From Acidovorax delafieldii 2AN (GTDB taxonomy: Bacteria > Pseudomonadota > Gammaproteobacteria > Burkholderiales > Burkholderiaceae_C), in NCBI RefSeq assembly GCF_000175235.1, contig NZ_ACQT01000002.1, positions 61,993-125,992 on the forward strand: DNA of 64,000 nt, read 5' to 3'. Position numbers and translations under genes: made by a program. Of the stretch, positions 42,955-52,200 are shown in pieces (positions within the stretch are counted from its first letter, which is position 1; the number at the start of each line of letters is the position of its first letter). The notes beneath the pieces were generated by a model, which was not told the DNA's origin, searched no databases, and worked only from the letters and a program-made list of their open reading frames with translations.

Positions 42955-43720
42955 TCAACGGTTTCGTCTGTTGCGCACCGGAGTACGCAGGTCGAACTCC
43001 CGCACCATCGCCGGCTCGATCGACCCCTGAGCCACGCACCTGCGTACAGCGGCGGCAATATCTTCGATGTGGGTGCGGTAGGTTTTCAGTGGATCCTCAC
43101 CCTGGGCATCTGGGCGATAGCAGTGGTGCAGCCCCCCCCTGCGCGACGCTGGCGCCCACCAGGCACTCGCCCACGGACACCCAGAACCGCACCGACCCCG
43201 AGGCTTCATGGAAAAACGGGACGGGGTGCACAAAATCACCCATGCCGGTGCCCGCGCAGTATCACCATGACAGCCCCAGTCCGTCCGTGTGGCGCCGCAG
43301 ATAGGCATAGGTCACCGCATCCTGGAGGCTGTCGCAATGGAACTCGCCCACCCCGTACACGCCTGCCTCATACGAAATGCCCAACAAGTCCATGCAGCTT
43401 CGCTCCCAATCGCAGGGTTCACCGCCCATGGCCCCGGTGCACACAGGCCCAGCGTGCGCCCCGTGCACGAGCGGCGGCAGAGAACGCCGGCCCAGAGCAC
43501 CAACGAGGCGGTCGTAATGGAGACCGGTGTACTTGCTGCGGGCCTCGCCTGCCCACAGCAAGATCCCCTCGGTGAGACGGCGCCCCCTGCCCGGCGGCTC
43601 CGGCAGCGAAGGGCACTCTGCCAACGGCTGCGCCGTGGCGGGTGGATTCTGAATCTGACTGGAGTCAGGGGCGCACGCCTGCGGGCGACTGCCAGCTTGG
43701 CGGATAAAGAGGGTTTCCAT
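42955..43720 (-). pseudogene. Hypothetical gene with a stop and a homopolymer frameshift
   Basis: ATG 43720 follows GGAG and encodes 152 residues (ILLWAGEARSKYTGLHYDRL, CMDLLGISYEAGVYGVGEFH) to a TGA at 43264-43262. The same frame continues (MGDFVHPVPFFHEASGSVRF, WVSVGECLVGASVAQGG) to a run of 8 G (43139-43132). Beyond it, a one-base shift gives a plausible remainder (HHCYRPDAQGEDPLKTYRTH ... VREFDLRTPVRNRRNR) ending at 42955. No family recognised. The intact form would be about 250 residues. Confidence 0.5.
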
Positions 43721-43925
43721 GGTGAGATCTCCGAAATGGGGCCGTGTCACTGGAACGGACTCGTCCGTTGAACGTACGCGCAGGCCCCGATTCCGTCTGT
43801 GCGGCAGGCCACATTGCCCATGCATCGGGTATGGACTCCCCGGCACTCTTCTCTATACTGGGATGGTGATCGCAGTTGGCGGCAGTCACCCCGGCCGCGC
43901 GTCGGGCTCCACATGGGAGACTTGC

Positions 43926-44645
43926 ATGGCATTGGTTTCCGACCCGCGCGCCAACCACCTGCTGGCGGCGCTTCCCGCCCTCGAATGGGAGCGCGTTCAG
44001 CCCCACCTGGAGCGGGTGGAAATGCCCCTGGCCAAGGCCCTGTACGAGTCCGGGGGCAAGCTCGGCCATATCTATTTCCCCACGACCGCCATCGTCTCCC
44101 TGCTCTATGTGACGGAAAACGGCGCCTCCACAGAGATTGCCTTGGTCGGCAACGAGGGCGTTGTGGGCATTGCCCTGTTCTTGGGCGGTGAATCCACCCC
44201 CAGCCGTGCGGTCGTGCAGAGCGCGGGCGAGGGCTACCGGCTCCAGGCGCCCCTGCTGACCCAAGAGTTCAACCGCACTGGGCCGTTGATGCATCTGCTG
44301 CTGCGCTACACCCAAGCCCTCATCACGCAGATTTCACAAACCGCCGTGTGCAACCGCTACCACTCGGTGGATCAGCAGCTGTGCCGCTGGCTGCTGCTCA
44401 GCCTCGACCGACTGGAGGGCAACGCGCTAGGGATGACGCAGGAGCTGATCGCCAACATGCTGGGCGTGCGCCGCGAAGGCGTGACCGACGCCGCGTGCAG
44501 CCTGCAAAGAGACGGCGTGATCCGCTACCAGCGCGGCCACATCACGGTGCTGGACCGCGCGGGACTCGAAAAACGCAGTTGCGAATGCTATGCCGTGGTC
44601 CGGGGCGAATACGAGCGACTGCTGCCAGGTCTGCAGGCCCACTGA
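43926..44645 (+). CDS. Crp/Fnr-family transcriptional regulator 1
   Basis: 239 residues: an N-terminal cyclic-nucleotide-binding-like fold (YESGGKLGHIYFPTTAIVSL, GNEGVVGIALFLGGESTPSR) and a C-terminal winged helix (MTQELIANMLGVRREGVTDA). There are no Fnr cluster cysteines at the N-terminus. It is closely similar to the protein at 48356. ATG 43926 begins at the family's usual start. Such regulators without Fe-S ligands often respond to stress or starvation in this group. Confidence 0.87.
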   Translation: MALVSDPRANHLLAALPALEWERVQPHLERVEMPLAKALYESGGKLGHIYFPTTAIVSLLYVTENGASTEIALVGNEGVVGIALFLGGESTPSRAVVQSAGEGYRLQAPLLTQEFNRTGPLMHLLLRYTQALITQISQTAVCNRYHSVDQQLCRWLLLSLDRLEGNALGMTQELIANMLGVRREGVTDAACSLQRDGVIRYQRGHITVLDRAGLEKRSCECYAVVRGEYERLLPGLQAH

Positions 44646-44717
44646 AGGCAGGCTGAATCGCCCCGGCTGAACTAGAAACCTTCGAGCCTCAAACCTGAGG
44701 CACCAATAGGAGGTGCC

Positions 44718-44996
44718 ATGACAAAGCAGGCATATCCCGAAGAATTCAAGATCGAAGCGGTCAAGCAGATCACGAAGCGAGGCCACCGGGTGGCCGATGT
44801 GTCCACCCGGATCGGCGTGAGCCAGCACAGCCTGTACAAGTGGATCAAGGCCTATGCGGTGCCCGCGCCAGAACGACAGATGCAGACGTCCCAGACCGAG
44901 GAGCTGCGGCGACTGAAGGCTGAACTCAAGCGCGTGACCGAGGAGCGCGACATCCTAGAAAAGGCCGCCGCGTACTTTGCTAGGCAGTCCGGGTGA
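44718..44996 (+). CDS. IS3-family transposase OrfA
   Basis: 92 residues with an HTH (YPEEFKIEAVKQITKRGHRV, GVSQHSLYKWIKAY) and a C-terminal leucine zipper (RRLKAELKRVTEERDILEKA). AGGAGG precedes the ATG. It is complete, but its OrfB partner downstream is broken, so the element cannot transpose by itself. Confidence 0.88.
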   Translation: MTKQAYPEEFKIEAVKQITKRGHRVADVSTRIGVSQHSLYKWIKAYAVPAPERQMQTSQTEELRRLKAELKRVTEERDILEKAAAYFARQSG

Positions 44997-45262
44997 GATA
45001 AGAATTCATCCAGCGCCATGCGCCGGAACACAGCGTGCGGCGCATGTGCAAGGTGATGCAGTTGCATCCCAGCGGCTACTACGCGTGGAAGGCAGCGCCG
45101 CAGAGTCCATGGGCCAAGGACGACCAGAGGCTGCTGGGCTTGGTCAAGCAGGCATAGCTGGAGAGCGGCGGTGCCTATGGCTACCGCTAGCTCACGCTGG
45201 ACATGCGCGACCTGGGCGGGCGCTGCGGCAAGCATCGCGTGGCGCGGCTGATCGCCGGGGCC
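44997..45262 (+). pseudogene. IS3-family transposase OrfB, truncated and with three stops
   Basis: The frame following OrfA gives FIQRHAPEHSVRRMCKVMQL and HPSGYYAWKAAPQSPWAKDD, the OrfB start. It is broken by TAA at 44999-45001, TAG at 45155-45157 and TAG at 45188-45190. Homology stops near 45262, before any DDE catalytic residue, so the 3' part of the element has been lost. Confidence 0.8.
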
Positions 45263-45617
45263 CCGGTTTCGCCCCGGTTGGGACGGGGTTGATTGATTTG
45301 GTGCATTGGGCTTGGGATGTTGAGATGGAATGGGGGTCATGGCACTCCCCGATGTAAGCAGACAAAGGCGTCTGCAATTCATATTGACCGGCCCAAGCCA
45401 TTTACGATGCGTGGTGCACCACCTTCCGGGCGTGTAGGTGACGGCGCCGATGGCAGGCCCTACTCCGAAGTGGCGTTGTCCGTCTCGATGAAATGGAACA
45501 CGAAACGCCCTACCTTCTAGCCGATCTAGTCGTTAGCCTCCCCGGAGTTGGCCTTTAGCAGCTTTATTCCCCTTGCCCAACAACTACCACCTGAGTGACG
45601 GGCAGAAGGCACTTGGG
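45263..45617. other. Non-coding or degenerate stretch after the IS3 fragment
   Basis: No convincing gene. A GC-rich inverted stretch near 45262-45290 (CCCCGGTTTCG / CGGTTGGGACGGGG) marks the breakpoint of the IS3 element. Short ORFs here lack ribosome sites. Confidence 0.4.
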
Positions 45618-46055
45618 CTAGAACTGTTGGGTGCTTTGGAGCAAACGCCTGGCCCGCAGCTCATCGAGGCTCGGGGCATAACTGCTGAGGTTGGCCGTGG
45701 CCGGCTCGGCGCCGGTGGAAAACATGACGCTATCCACCCTGTTCACGCTCGGCACGGTCTGTGCCACGAACACGGCCACATCCATCTGCGTCTTGTCGGC
45801 CGCCGTGCCGCTGAGCAGCACCACCCCCTGGTGCGATTCGATGTTGATGTCGATGCTGTGCTGCACGGGCGAGAGAATCAGCGCGGCGCGCACGCGTGAC
45901 GCGAGCACACCGTCTTCCACGTACATCGTCGATGCCGGGCTCGGGGGCACCCAGGTGCTGACCATATCGGTGCGCCGGCAGCCCTGCAACGACGCCATGG
46001 CCAGTGCCCCCAGAAAGGCACCGGACAGGCAGCGGAAAATGGAATGGTGAAGCAT
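45618..46055 (-). CDS. BON-domain lipoprotein (OsmY-like)
   Basis: 145 residues. The leader SGAFLGALAMASLQGC has a lipobox Cys (SLQGC, about residue 26). A single BON domain follows (LASRVRAALILSPVQHSIDI, HQGVVLLSGTAADKTQMDVA). BON proteins bind phospholipid and are often induced by osmotic shock. It suits the osmoprotective glucan gene in the same element. ATG 46055 is used because it precedes the leader; the ribosome site is weak. Confidence 0.8.
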   Translation of the reverse strand: MLHHSIFRCLSGAFLGALAMASLQGCRRTDMVSTWVPPSPASTMYVEDGVLASRVRAALILSPVQHSIDINIESHQGVVLLSGTAADKTQMDVAVFVAQTVPSVNRVDSVMFSTGAEPATANLSSYAPSLDELRARRLLQSTQQF

Positions 46056-46394
46056 GTAAAACAGGCCCTTGGAAAGCTGGCCTCCATGTGGATGACCGAT
46101 GGAATCACTGTCCCATGCTGCAGCGGCCCCGTCTGTTCGTAACCGCACCCATGGAGTGAAGAGTCTTTGAGCCCCGGCCATCCGACTTGATGCGTGCAGT
46201 GGTGCTGCCGCACGATCACCGCGAAACACATGGTTTCAATCCGGCGTCAACTATGTGCGGTGGCAGACAGTTACGCAAACCCCGTCGCCCCAAAATCAGC
46301 CGCAGCAAGGGCTCGGTCTGATGGTGTGCCCGTACGGGCGCCCTGCTGCCCCACGCACCCCTGGGCGAAGGCAGGAACACAAAAGGTTCAGCGT

Positions 46395-47312
46395 ATGGCG
46401 ATCAACCACAGACAGTTCATGTCAGGCAAGGCCCTCACCGTGTCCTGGCCCACCGCGGTGCAAGTGCGTCACTGGAGTCAGGTTTTCCGGGCGCTTCGGG
46501 TGCAGTGGATTTACTGCGGCCTGTACAACGGCAGCCCCCTCCCCCAGCTGGCGTGCGCCACTCCGGCTCAACCCGACCCGGATTTCAGCGTGCCTGAATG
46601 CGTCGCTGCACTGGAGATGTTGAATCAGGCTCTCGAACGCGAATCCGCGCAGCGGCAGGCGCTGGAGCGCGCATTTCAACATGCCAAGACGGCACTTGCC
46701 CAGGCCGAGGCCGACCTGGCCTGTGTGCGCAGCGGCGAGCGCCAAGCGCGCCACCTGGCCTTGCACGACGATCTGACCGCCCTGCCCAACCGCCGCCATC
46801 TGCTGCAGCAACTGGACCATGCTCTCGCCCAACACGGACCCGACAGCACGGGACCCACGGTGCTGTACCTCGATCTCGACGACTTCAAGGCCGTGAATGA
46901 CACCCACGGGCATGGCGTGGGCGACGAGGTGCTGCGCATCACCGCTGCACGCCTGATTGGGGCAGTGCGCCACGGCGACATGGTGGTGCGTCTGGGCGGC
47001 GACGAGTTTGCATGCCTGCTGCGAGGCGTGGCAGATCCAGTGCCCTTGCGCCAGCTGTGCGCCAAACTGCTGGACGCTGTGTCGTGCCCCATGAAGATCG
47101 ATAGCGTGCAACTGCTGGTGCGCCCGAGCATTGGCATTGCCATCTGCTCCCAGCAAGACACTACGGCAGAAGACCTGCTGGCCTGCGCCGATGCAGCGAT
47201 GTATGCGGCAAAGCGCGGCCGAAGCGGATTTGCGCTTTATGGCGAGTCGGCCGCATCTGGATTCAATGCCACCAGTTCCTGCAGTGTCCACAACGCATCT
47301 GCCCGGCACTGA
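46395..47312 (+). CDS. Diguanylate cyclase (GGDEF domain)
   Basis: 305 residues. A short N-terminal region and coiled coil (ALERESAQRQALERAFQHAK) are followed by a GGDEF domain: LALHDDLTALPNRRHLLQQL, LYLDLDDFKAVNDTHGH and the active-site RLGGDEFAC. The catalytic motif is intact, so it should make cyclic di-GMP. There is no EAL domain and no clear membrane segment. ATG 46395 is chosen because the upstream in-frame DNA does not look coding. Confidence 0.85.
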   Translation: MAINHRQFMSGKALTVSWPTAVQVRHWSQVFRALRVQWIYCGLYNGSPLPQLACATPAQPDPDFSVPECVAALEMLNQALERESAQRQALERAFQHAKTALAQAEADLACVRSGERQARHLALHDDLTALPNRRHLLQQLDHALAQHGPDSTGPTVLYLDLDDFKAVNDTHGHGVGDEVLRITAARLIGAVRHGDMVVRLGGDEFACLLRGVADPVPLRQLCAKLLDAVSCPMKIDSVQLLVRPSIGIAICSQQDTTAEDLLACADAAMYAAKRGRSGFALYGESAASGFNATSSCSVHNASARH

Positions 47313-47463
47313 GAATGCCACGCCCTGCGGGAATCACTTCCTCAGAGCCGCTGGGCGAGTCTGATCCACAGCGTGTTGAAAATGGGCCACATTCAGGGAG
47401 CCAGGCACAGGCAGACATGCACCAGTGGGAGCACAAGGACGCACCGGGCGTGTAGCGCCTCGG

Positions 47464-48165
47464 TCATTTTTTGACCATCATCAACCGGTTGTAGATCTCC
47501 TTGTCGGCGACATAGCAGCTGCAGGCTGCGGCTTCCAGCGCCTTGCGGTTGAGCACCGTGAGTTCGCCCCGGTGGTATGCAATGAGCCCGCTGTCCTGAA
47601 AATGGCTGGCTGCCTCGGTTACGCCGACCCTGCGCACGCCCAGCATCAAGGCCATGAATTCCTGGGTCACGTGGAAACTCTCAGACCGTGACCGGTCCTG
47701 GCTCATCAACAACCAGCGAGCCAGGCGTGGTGCGATCAGGTGATAGCGCTGACACGCGGCCGCCAGCGTCTGCTGATGCAAGCGCATCAACAAACAGGCC
47801 TGGAGCAACGTTTCCAATGCGGGAATCGCATTGATCTGTGCCCTGAGCTCTCTGGCGCCAATGCGCCAGCTCGACCCCGCACCCTGCACCAGTGCCCGCC
47901 AGGGCGTGGCCGCCAACCCCAAAATCAGCTCCGACCCCAGCATGGCCTCGGCCCCCACCATGCCGACTTCCAGCGGCGGATGGCTGTCCACATCAATCAC
48001 CAGGGACAGAAACCCTTCCATGGGGAAATGGGCGTGGCTCAGGGGTTCGCCGCGCGTACTCAATTCAGCTGAGAGCACCAGCTCGAACGGCTCGCAATGG
48101 CCCAGCAGCTGCTGTCGCGCTGCAGGGGGCAGCTGTTGAAGAAGGGAGTTTTCTGGGCGATGCAT
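47464..48165 (-). CDS. Crp/Fnr-family transcriptional regulator 2
   Basis: 233 residues, with a diverged cNMP-binding fold (SHAHFPMEGFLSLVIDVDSH, VGMVGAEAMLGSELILGLAA) and a C-terminal HTH (VTQEFMALMLGVRRVGVTEA). It is much less similar to the two other Crp-type proteins than they are to each other. No Fnr-type cysteines are seen. Confidence 0.85.
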   Translation of the reverse strand: MHRPENSLLQQLPPAARQQLLGHCEPFELVLSAELSTRGEPLSHAHFPMEGFLSLVIDVDSHPPLEVGMVGAEAMLGSELILGLAATPWRALVQGAGSSWRIGARELRAQINAIPALETLLQACLLMRLHQQTLAAACQRYHLIAPRLARWLLMSQDRSRSESFHVTQEFMALMLGVRRVGVTEAASHFQDSGLIAYHRGELTVLNRKALEAAACSCYVADKEIYNRLMMVKK

Positions 48166-48355
48166 CAGGACGTCTCACGGGTCGGTCAGCGCCGCTCAAA
48201 GAAGCGGCGTCACGACGACTGCACAGAAGCTTGCCTTGCGCAGGTCTGTGCGCAGTGTGGGCGCCCCTTTGCGGCGTGACTGTCTGCCAGCGCACACAGC
48301 AGGCCATACAGGGCACGCCCAAAGTGCAAGCGCCCTGTCCTGCCCAGCCAGCCAG

Positions 48356-49075
48356 CTAGCTGGCGGTGCGTGTGGGCAGCAAGCGGTCGTATTCTCTTTT
48401 CACCACCCCGTAGCACTCACAAGTGCGGCCCTCCAGGCCCGGTCGGTCAAGCACATCAATGCGCCCCCGCGCATAGCTGATGAGACCCGCGCGCTGCAGC
48501 TTGAGTGCCGCTTCGGTCACGCCCTCGCGGCGCACGCCCAGCATGTTGGCGATCAGCTCCTGGGTCATCACGAGCTGATTGCTTTGCAGGCGATCGAGGC
48601 TGAGCAGCAGCCAGCGGCACAGTTGCTGGTCCAGCGAGTGGTGGCGGTTGCATACGGCCGTTTGCGCCATCTGGGTGATCAGTGCCTGCGTATAGCGCAG
48701 CAACAGGTGCATAACCGGCCCGGAGCGCTCGAACTCTTGCTTGATCACATCCGCACGCAGGCGATAACCCGAACCCGCGCTCTGCACCACGGCGCGGCTG
48801 GGCGTGGTGCCGCCGCCCATGAAAATCGATATTCCCACCAAGCCCTCGAAGCCCACCACCGCAATCTCGGCAGAGGCCCCATCCTCCAGCACGTAAAGCA
48901 AGGACACGATGGTGCTGGTTGGAAAGTACACATAGAGCATGGCCGCCCCGGACTCATACAGCACCTGCCCCAGGTTCAGCTCCACCGGTTCCAGGTGGGG
49001 CAGCCAGCGCTGCAGCTCAGCCTCCGGCAAAGCCGCCAGCAACTGGTTCTGCAAGGGGGAGTTAGGTTGTTTCAT
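48356..49075 (-). CDS. Crp/Fnr-family transcriptional regulator 3
   Basis: 239 residues from ATG 49075 (GGGG before it; an in-frame ATG at 49093 is also possible). It shares long identical stretches with regulator 1 (43926), such as MHLLLRYTQALITQ, DQQLCRWLLLSLDRL and TQELIANMLGVRREGVT. The effector fold is YESGAAMLYVYFPTSTIVSL. It diverges from no gene directly but lies just downstream of ndvB on the same strand. Confidence 0.87.
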   Translation of the reverse strand: MKQPNSPLQNQLLAALPEAELQRWLPHLEPVELNLGQVLYESGAAMLYVYFPTSTIVSLLYVLEDGASAEIAVVGFEGLVGISIFMGGGTTPSRAVVQSAGSGYRLRADVIKQEFERSGPVMHLLLRYTQALITQMAQTAVCNRHHSLDQQLCRWLLLSLDRLQSNQLVMTQELIANMLGVRREGVTEAALKLQRAGLISYARGRIDVLDRPGLEGRTCECYGVVKREYDRLLPTRTAS

Positions 49076-49209
49076 GGCAGCCCCTTTGTTCATCTTTTCC
49101 AGTTCAAAACCGGCACACGACTACGTCGCCCCTGGGTGGTGCGCTGTAAGAAAATGAGTTTTCCACGCTGCGCCCGGCGCAGTATGTGCGCTATCGCACA
49201 TACAAACAA

Positions 49210-52200
49210 TTACCTGGCAGACTTGGCAGCCGGGGCCAGCGCAGGCGTGAGCGGGTGGGTACCCGGCTCTGCGCCGGTCCAGAACGGAATGACGAAGCAG
49301 GCGTTGGTGGTCAGATCCTGCCAGTTCAGGCGCTGCCCCACCTGCAGCAGGCGTGCGCCGTACGGGGCATCGCCGGGCAATGTACGCTGGGCTGCCACGG
49401 ACTCCACCCGCACCAGAATAAACCGCAGGGTGCGCCCTTGGCGCACCAGCGTAATCTCTGCGCCCGGCCAGTGTGAGGGCAGACAGGGCGTGAAGAACAG
49501 CTCCTGGGCCCGCATCTGCAGCCCCAGGATCGACTCCACCGCCGCCCGGTGCAACCAGCCCGCCGCGCCCGTGTACCAGCTCCAGCCGCCGCGCCCCACA
49601 TAAGGCGGCTGGCTGTAGATGTCGGCGGCCATCACATAGGGCTCCACCCCATAGCGCGGGCCCCACACGGCGTGCTGCGCATGGTGGGCGGGACTGAGAT
49701 AGGTGAAGTAGCGGTAAGGCACATCAAACGCTTCAGGGTTCCCGGGCTCCCCCACCGCCAGCGCGGCGGCAGCCATCAGCGCCCAGACGCCACCATGCGC
49801 ATACTGGCCGCCGTTCTCGCGCACGCCGAGCGGGTAGGCCTGTATATAGCCCGCGCTGGGCTCGGCGTGGCGTAGCGGGGGGGTCAGCAGTTGGATCAAC
49901 CCTGCGGCAGGGTCCACCAGATGGGCCTCGACCGCGTCCATCGCGCTGCGCTGCCGCTCAGGCGGTGCAGCGCCAGAGAGCACCGACCAGGCCTGCGCAA
50001 TGAGGTCAATACGCCCCTCCGTCCGTGTGTGGCTGCCAAGGGCGGTGCCGTCATCAAAAAAGGCGCGCTGGTACCAGTCGCCGTCCCACGCCTCGGTCTC
50101 CAGCGCAGCGCGCCAGCCGCGCAGCGCGGTGTCCCAGCGCTCCACACGGGCGAGGTCGCCCTGCGTGTGGGCTAGTGGAACCCAGTCGGTGACGATGGCG
50201 CACAGGAACCACGCCAGCCACACCGATTCGCCGCACCCGCCATCGCCCACGCGGTTCATGCCATCGTTCCAGTCTCCGCCGCCCATCAGCGGCAGGCCGT
50301 GCGCGCCCGTGCGCAGGCTGCGGTCGATGGCGCGGGCGGCATGCTCATACACACTGGCCGTGGTGGCGCTGGCGCTCGGGGACTCATAGATGTCTTCTGC
50401 CCCCTCGGGGATGGCCGAGCCTTCCAGAAACGCCACCTGCTCGTCCAGCACGCTATTGTCCCCAGTGCGTTCCAGGTAATGCGCGCAGGCAAAGGGCAAC
50501 CACAGCAGGTCGTCAGAGAAATGCGTGCGTACCCCGGCCCCGCCCGGCGTGTGCCACCAGTGCTGCACGTCACCTGCTTCAAACTGGCGCGATGCGCACA
50601 GCAAGATCTGCACGCGCAAGGTGTCCGGCTGGGCCCAGGCCAAGGCCATGGCGTCCTGCAACTGATCACGGTAGCCGGTGGCGCCGCCTGCCTGGTAAAA
50701 GCCCGCCTTGGCATACAGGCGCGATGCAACCGTCTGGTAGAGCAGCCAGCGGTTGACCAGCACGTCGAGCAGCGGATCGGGCGTGGTGACGTTGGTAGCA
50801 CCAAGCAGCGCATTCCAGCGCTCAATACACGCATCTTCACGCGCACTGGCGGCCACGGCCATGGCCTCATTGACCAGCGCAAGAGCCGCCGCTTCGGTGG
50901 GGGCGTAGCCCATCAGGTACACACGCTCGAACGCCGCCCCGGCCCGCAGCGTGACCATGCGCGTCAGGGCCGCGCAGGGGTCCAGCCCAAACCCGCTGCG
51001 CTGCCCCAGTTGCAGGGGCACCACCAGGTCGCCGCGGGCATCGAAGAACTCGCGGCGATCACAGGTCCAGTCCAGACTGTCGTTTGCATGGTCGTCCGTG
51101 CCCTGCCCGGCCGAGGCCTCGCAAAAAAATGCGGTGCCACCGCCAAAGCCTGGGGCCGCCTCGACCTGCGTGCACAACAGGCCCAGCAGGCGGCCATCAG
51201 GCAGCGGCGCGAAGCGCGGTGCGGTGGCCAGCGTGGCGCGGTCGCCGCGCTTGTCGCCCATCATCCACTCCACCATGCCAATAAGGCGCAGGTGCTCGCG
51301 CCTGGTTCCCAGGTTGCGCACCTGCACATGCACCTGCTTGATGGCGGTGACGGGATCGACACACCATCGCACCTCTACGTCCAGCGAACCTTGGCGGTGG
51401 CGAATGGTGGTGGTGCCCTGGGCATGCTCCACGCGGTACGTCGCATCGGCTGCGCCCCAGGCCGATGGCGTCAGGCTCCACACTTCGCGCGTGCGCCGGT
51501 CCTGCAGCAGCAGCCATTCGGCGGGCGGGTCAGCAACCGGGTCGTTGGACCAGGCGGTGAGCTGGTTCAGGCGGCTGTTCAGCGCCCAGGTGTTGCCCGT
51601 GCCGCTTTCGGACACAATCGCTCCGAGCTGCGCATTGGCCAGCACATTGACCCACGGTTTTGAGGGCCGCAGGCCCTGCGATACATCAAACACGAAGGTG
51701 CCGGTGACCGGTGCGAAAGTGCCCACCGGCGCGGGCACGGGTGTGCTGGGCTGGTGTGTAGGTACCTCGTCGGTGGCGCCACCGCGCCAGGGGCTGGCCA
51801 TGGACACGCCATGGGCGGCCACCCAGGCCTTTACCTGGTGCATGAGCGCATGGCCATCGGCCTTCAGCGTCATGCGGGCCAGGCTGGCGAACGTGCCCAG
51901 CTGCTCTGCCGACAAATCATCGAGCCGAAGCACATGCAGGCCGGTGACCACCGGGCCCGAGAGGGTCTGCAGACCAGCCTCGTGGTGTTCGCGCAGCAGG
52001 AAGAGCTCGCGCTGCAAAAGCATGTCGTAGGAGTGGGGCTCATTGCTCAGCACCACCATGTCGCAGGCCACACCGCCATGCGCCCATTCGCGCAGCGCCT
52101 GGGCCAGCGTGCGCAGCAAGCCCAGACCCTGCCGCGACCCGGCCATGACCAGAACCAGCGGCCTGTCGCCAGAAATTCCGAGCTGCCACAGCACGCGGCG

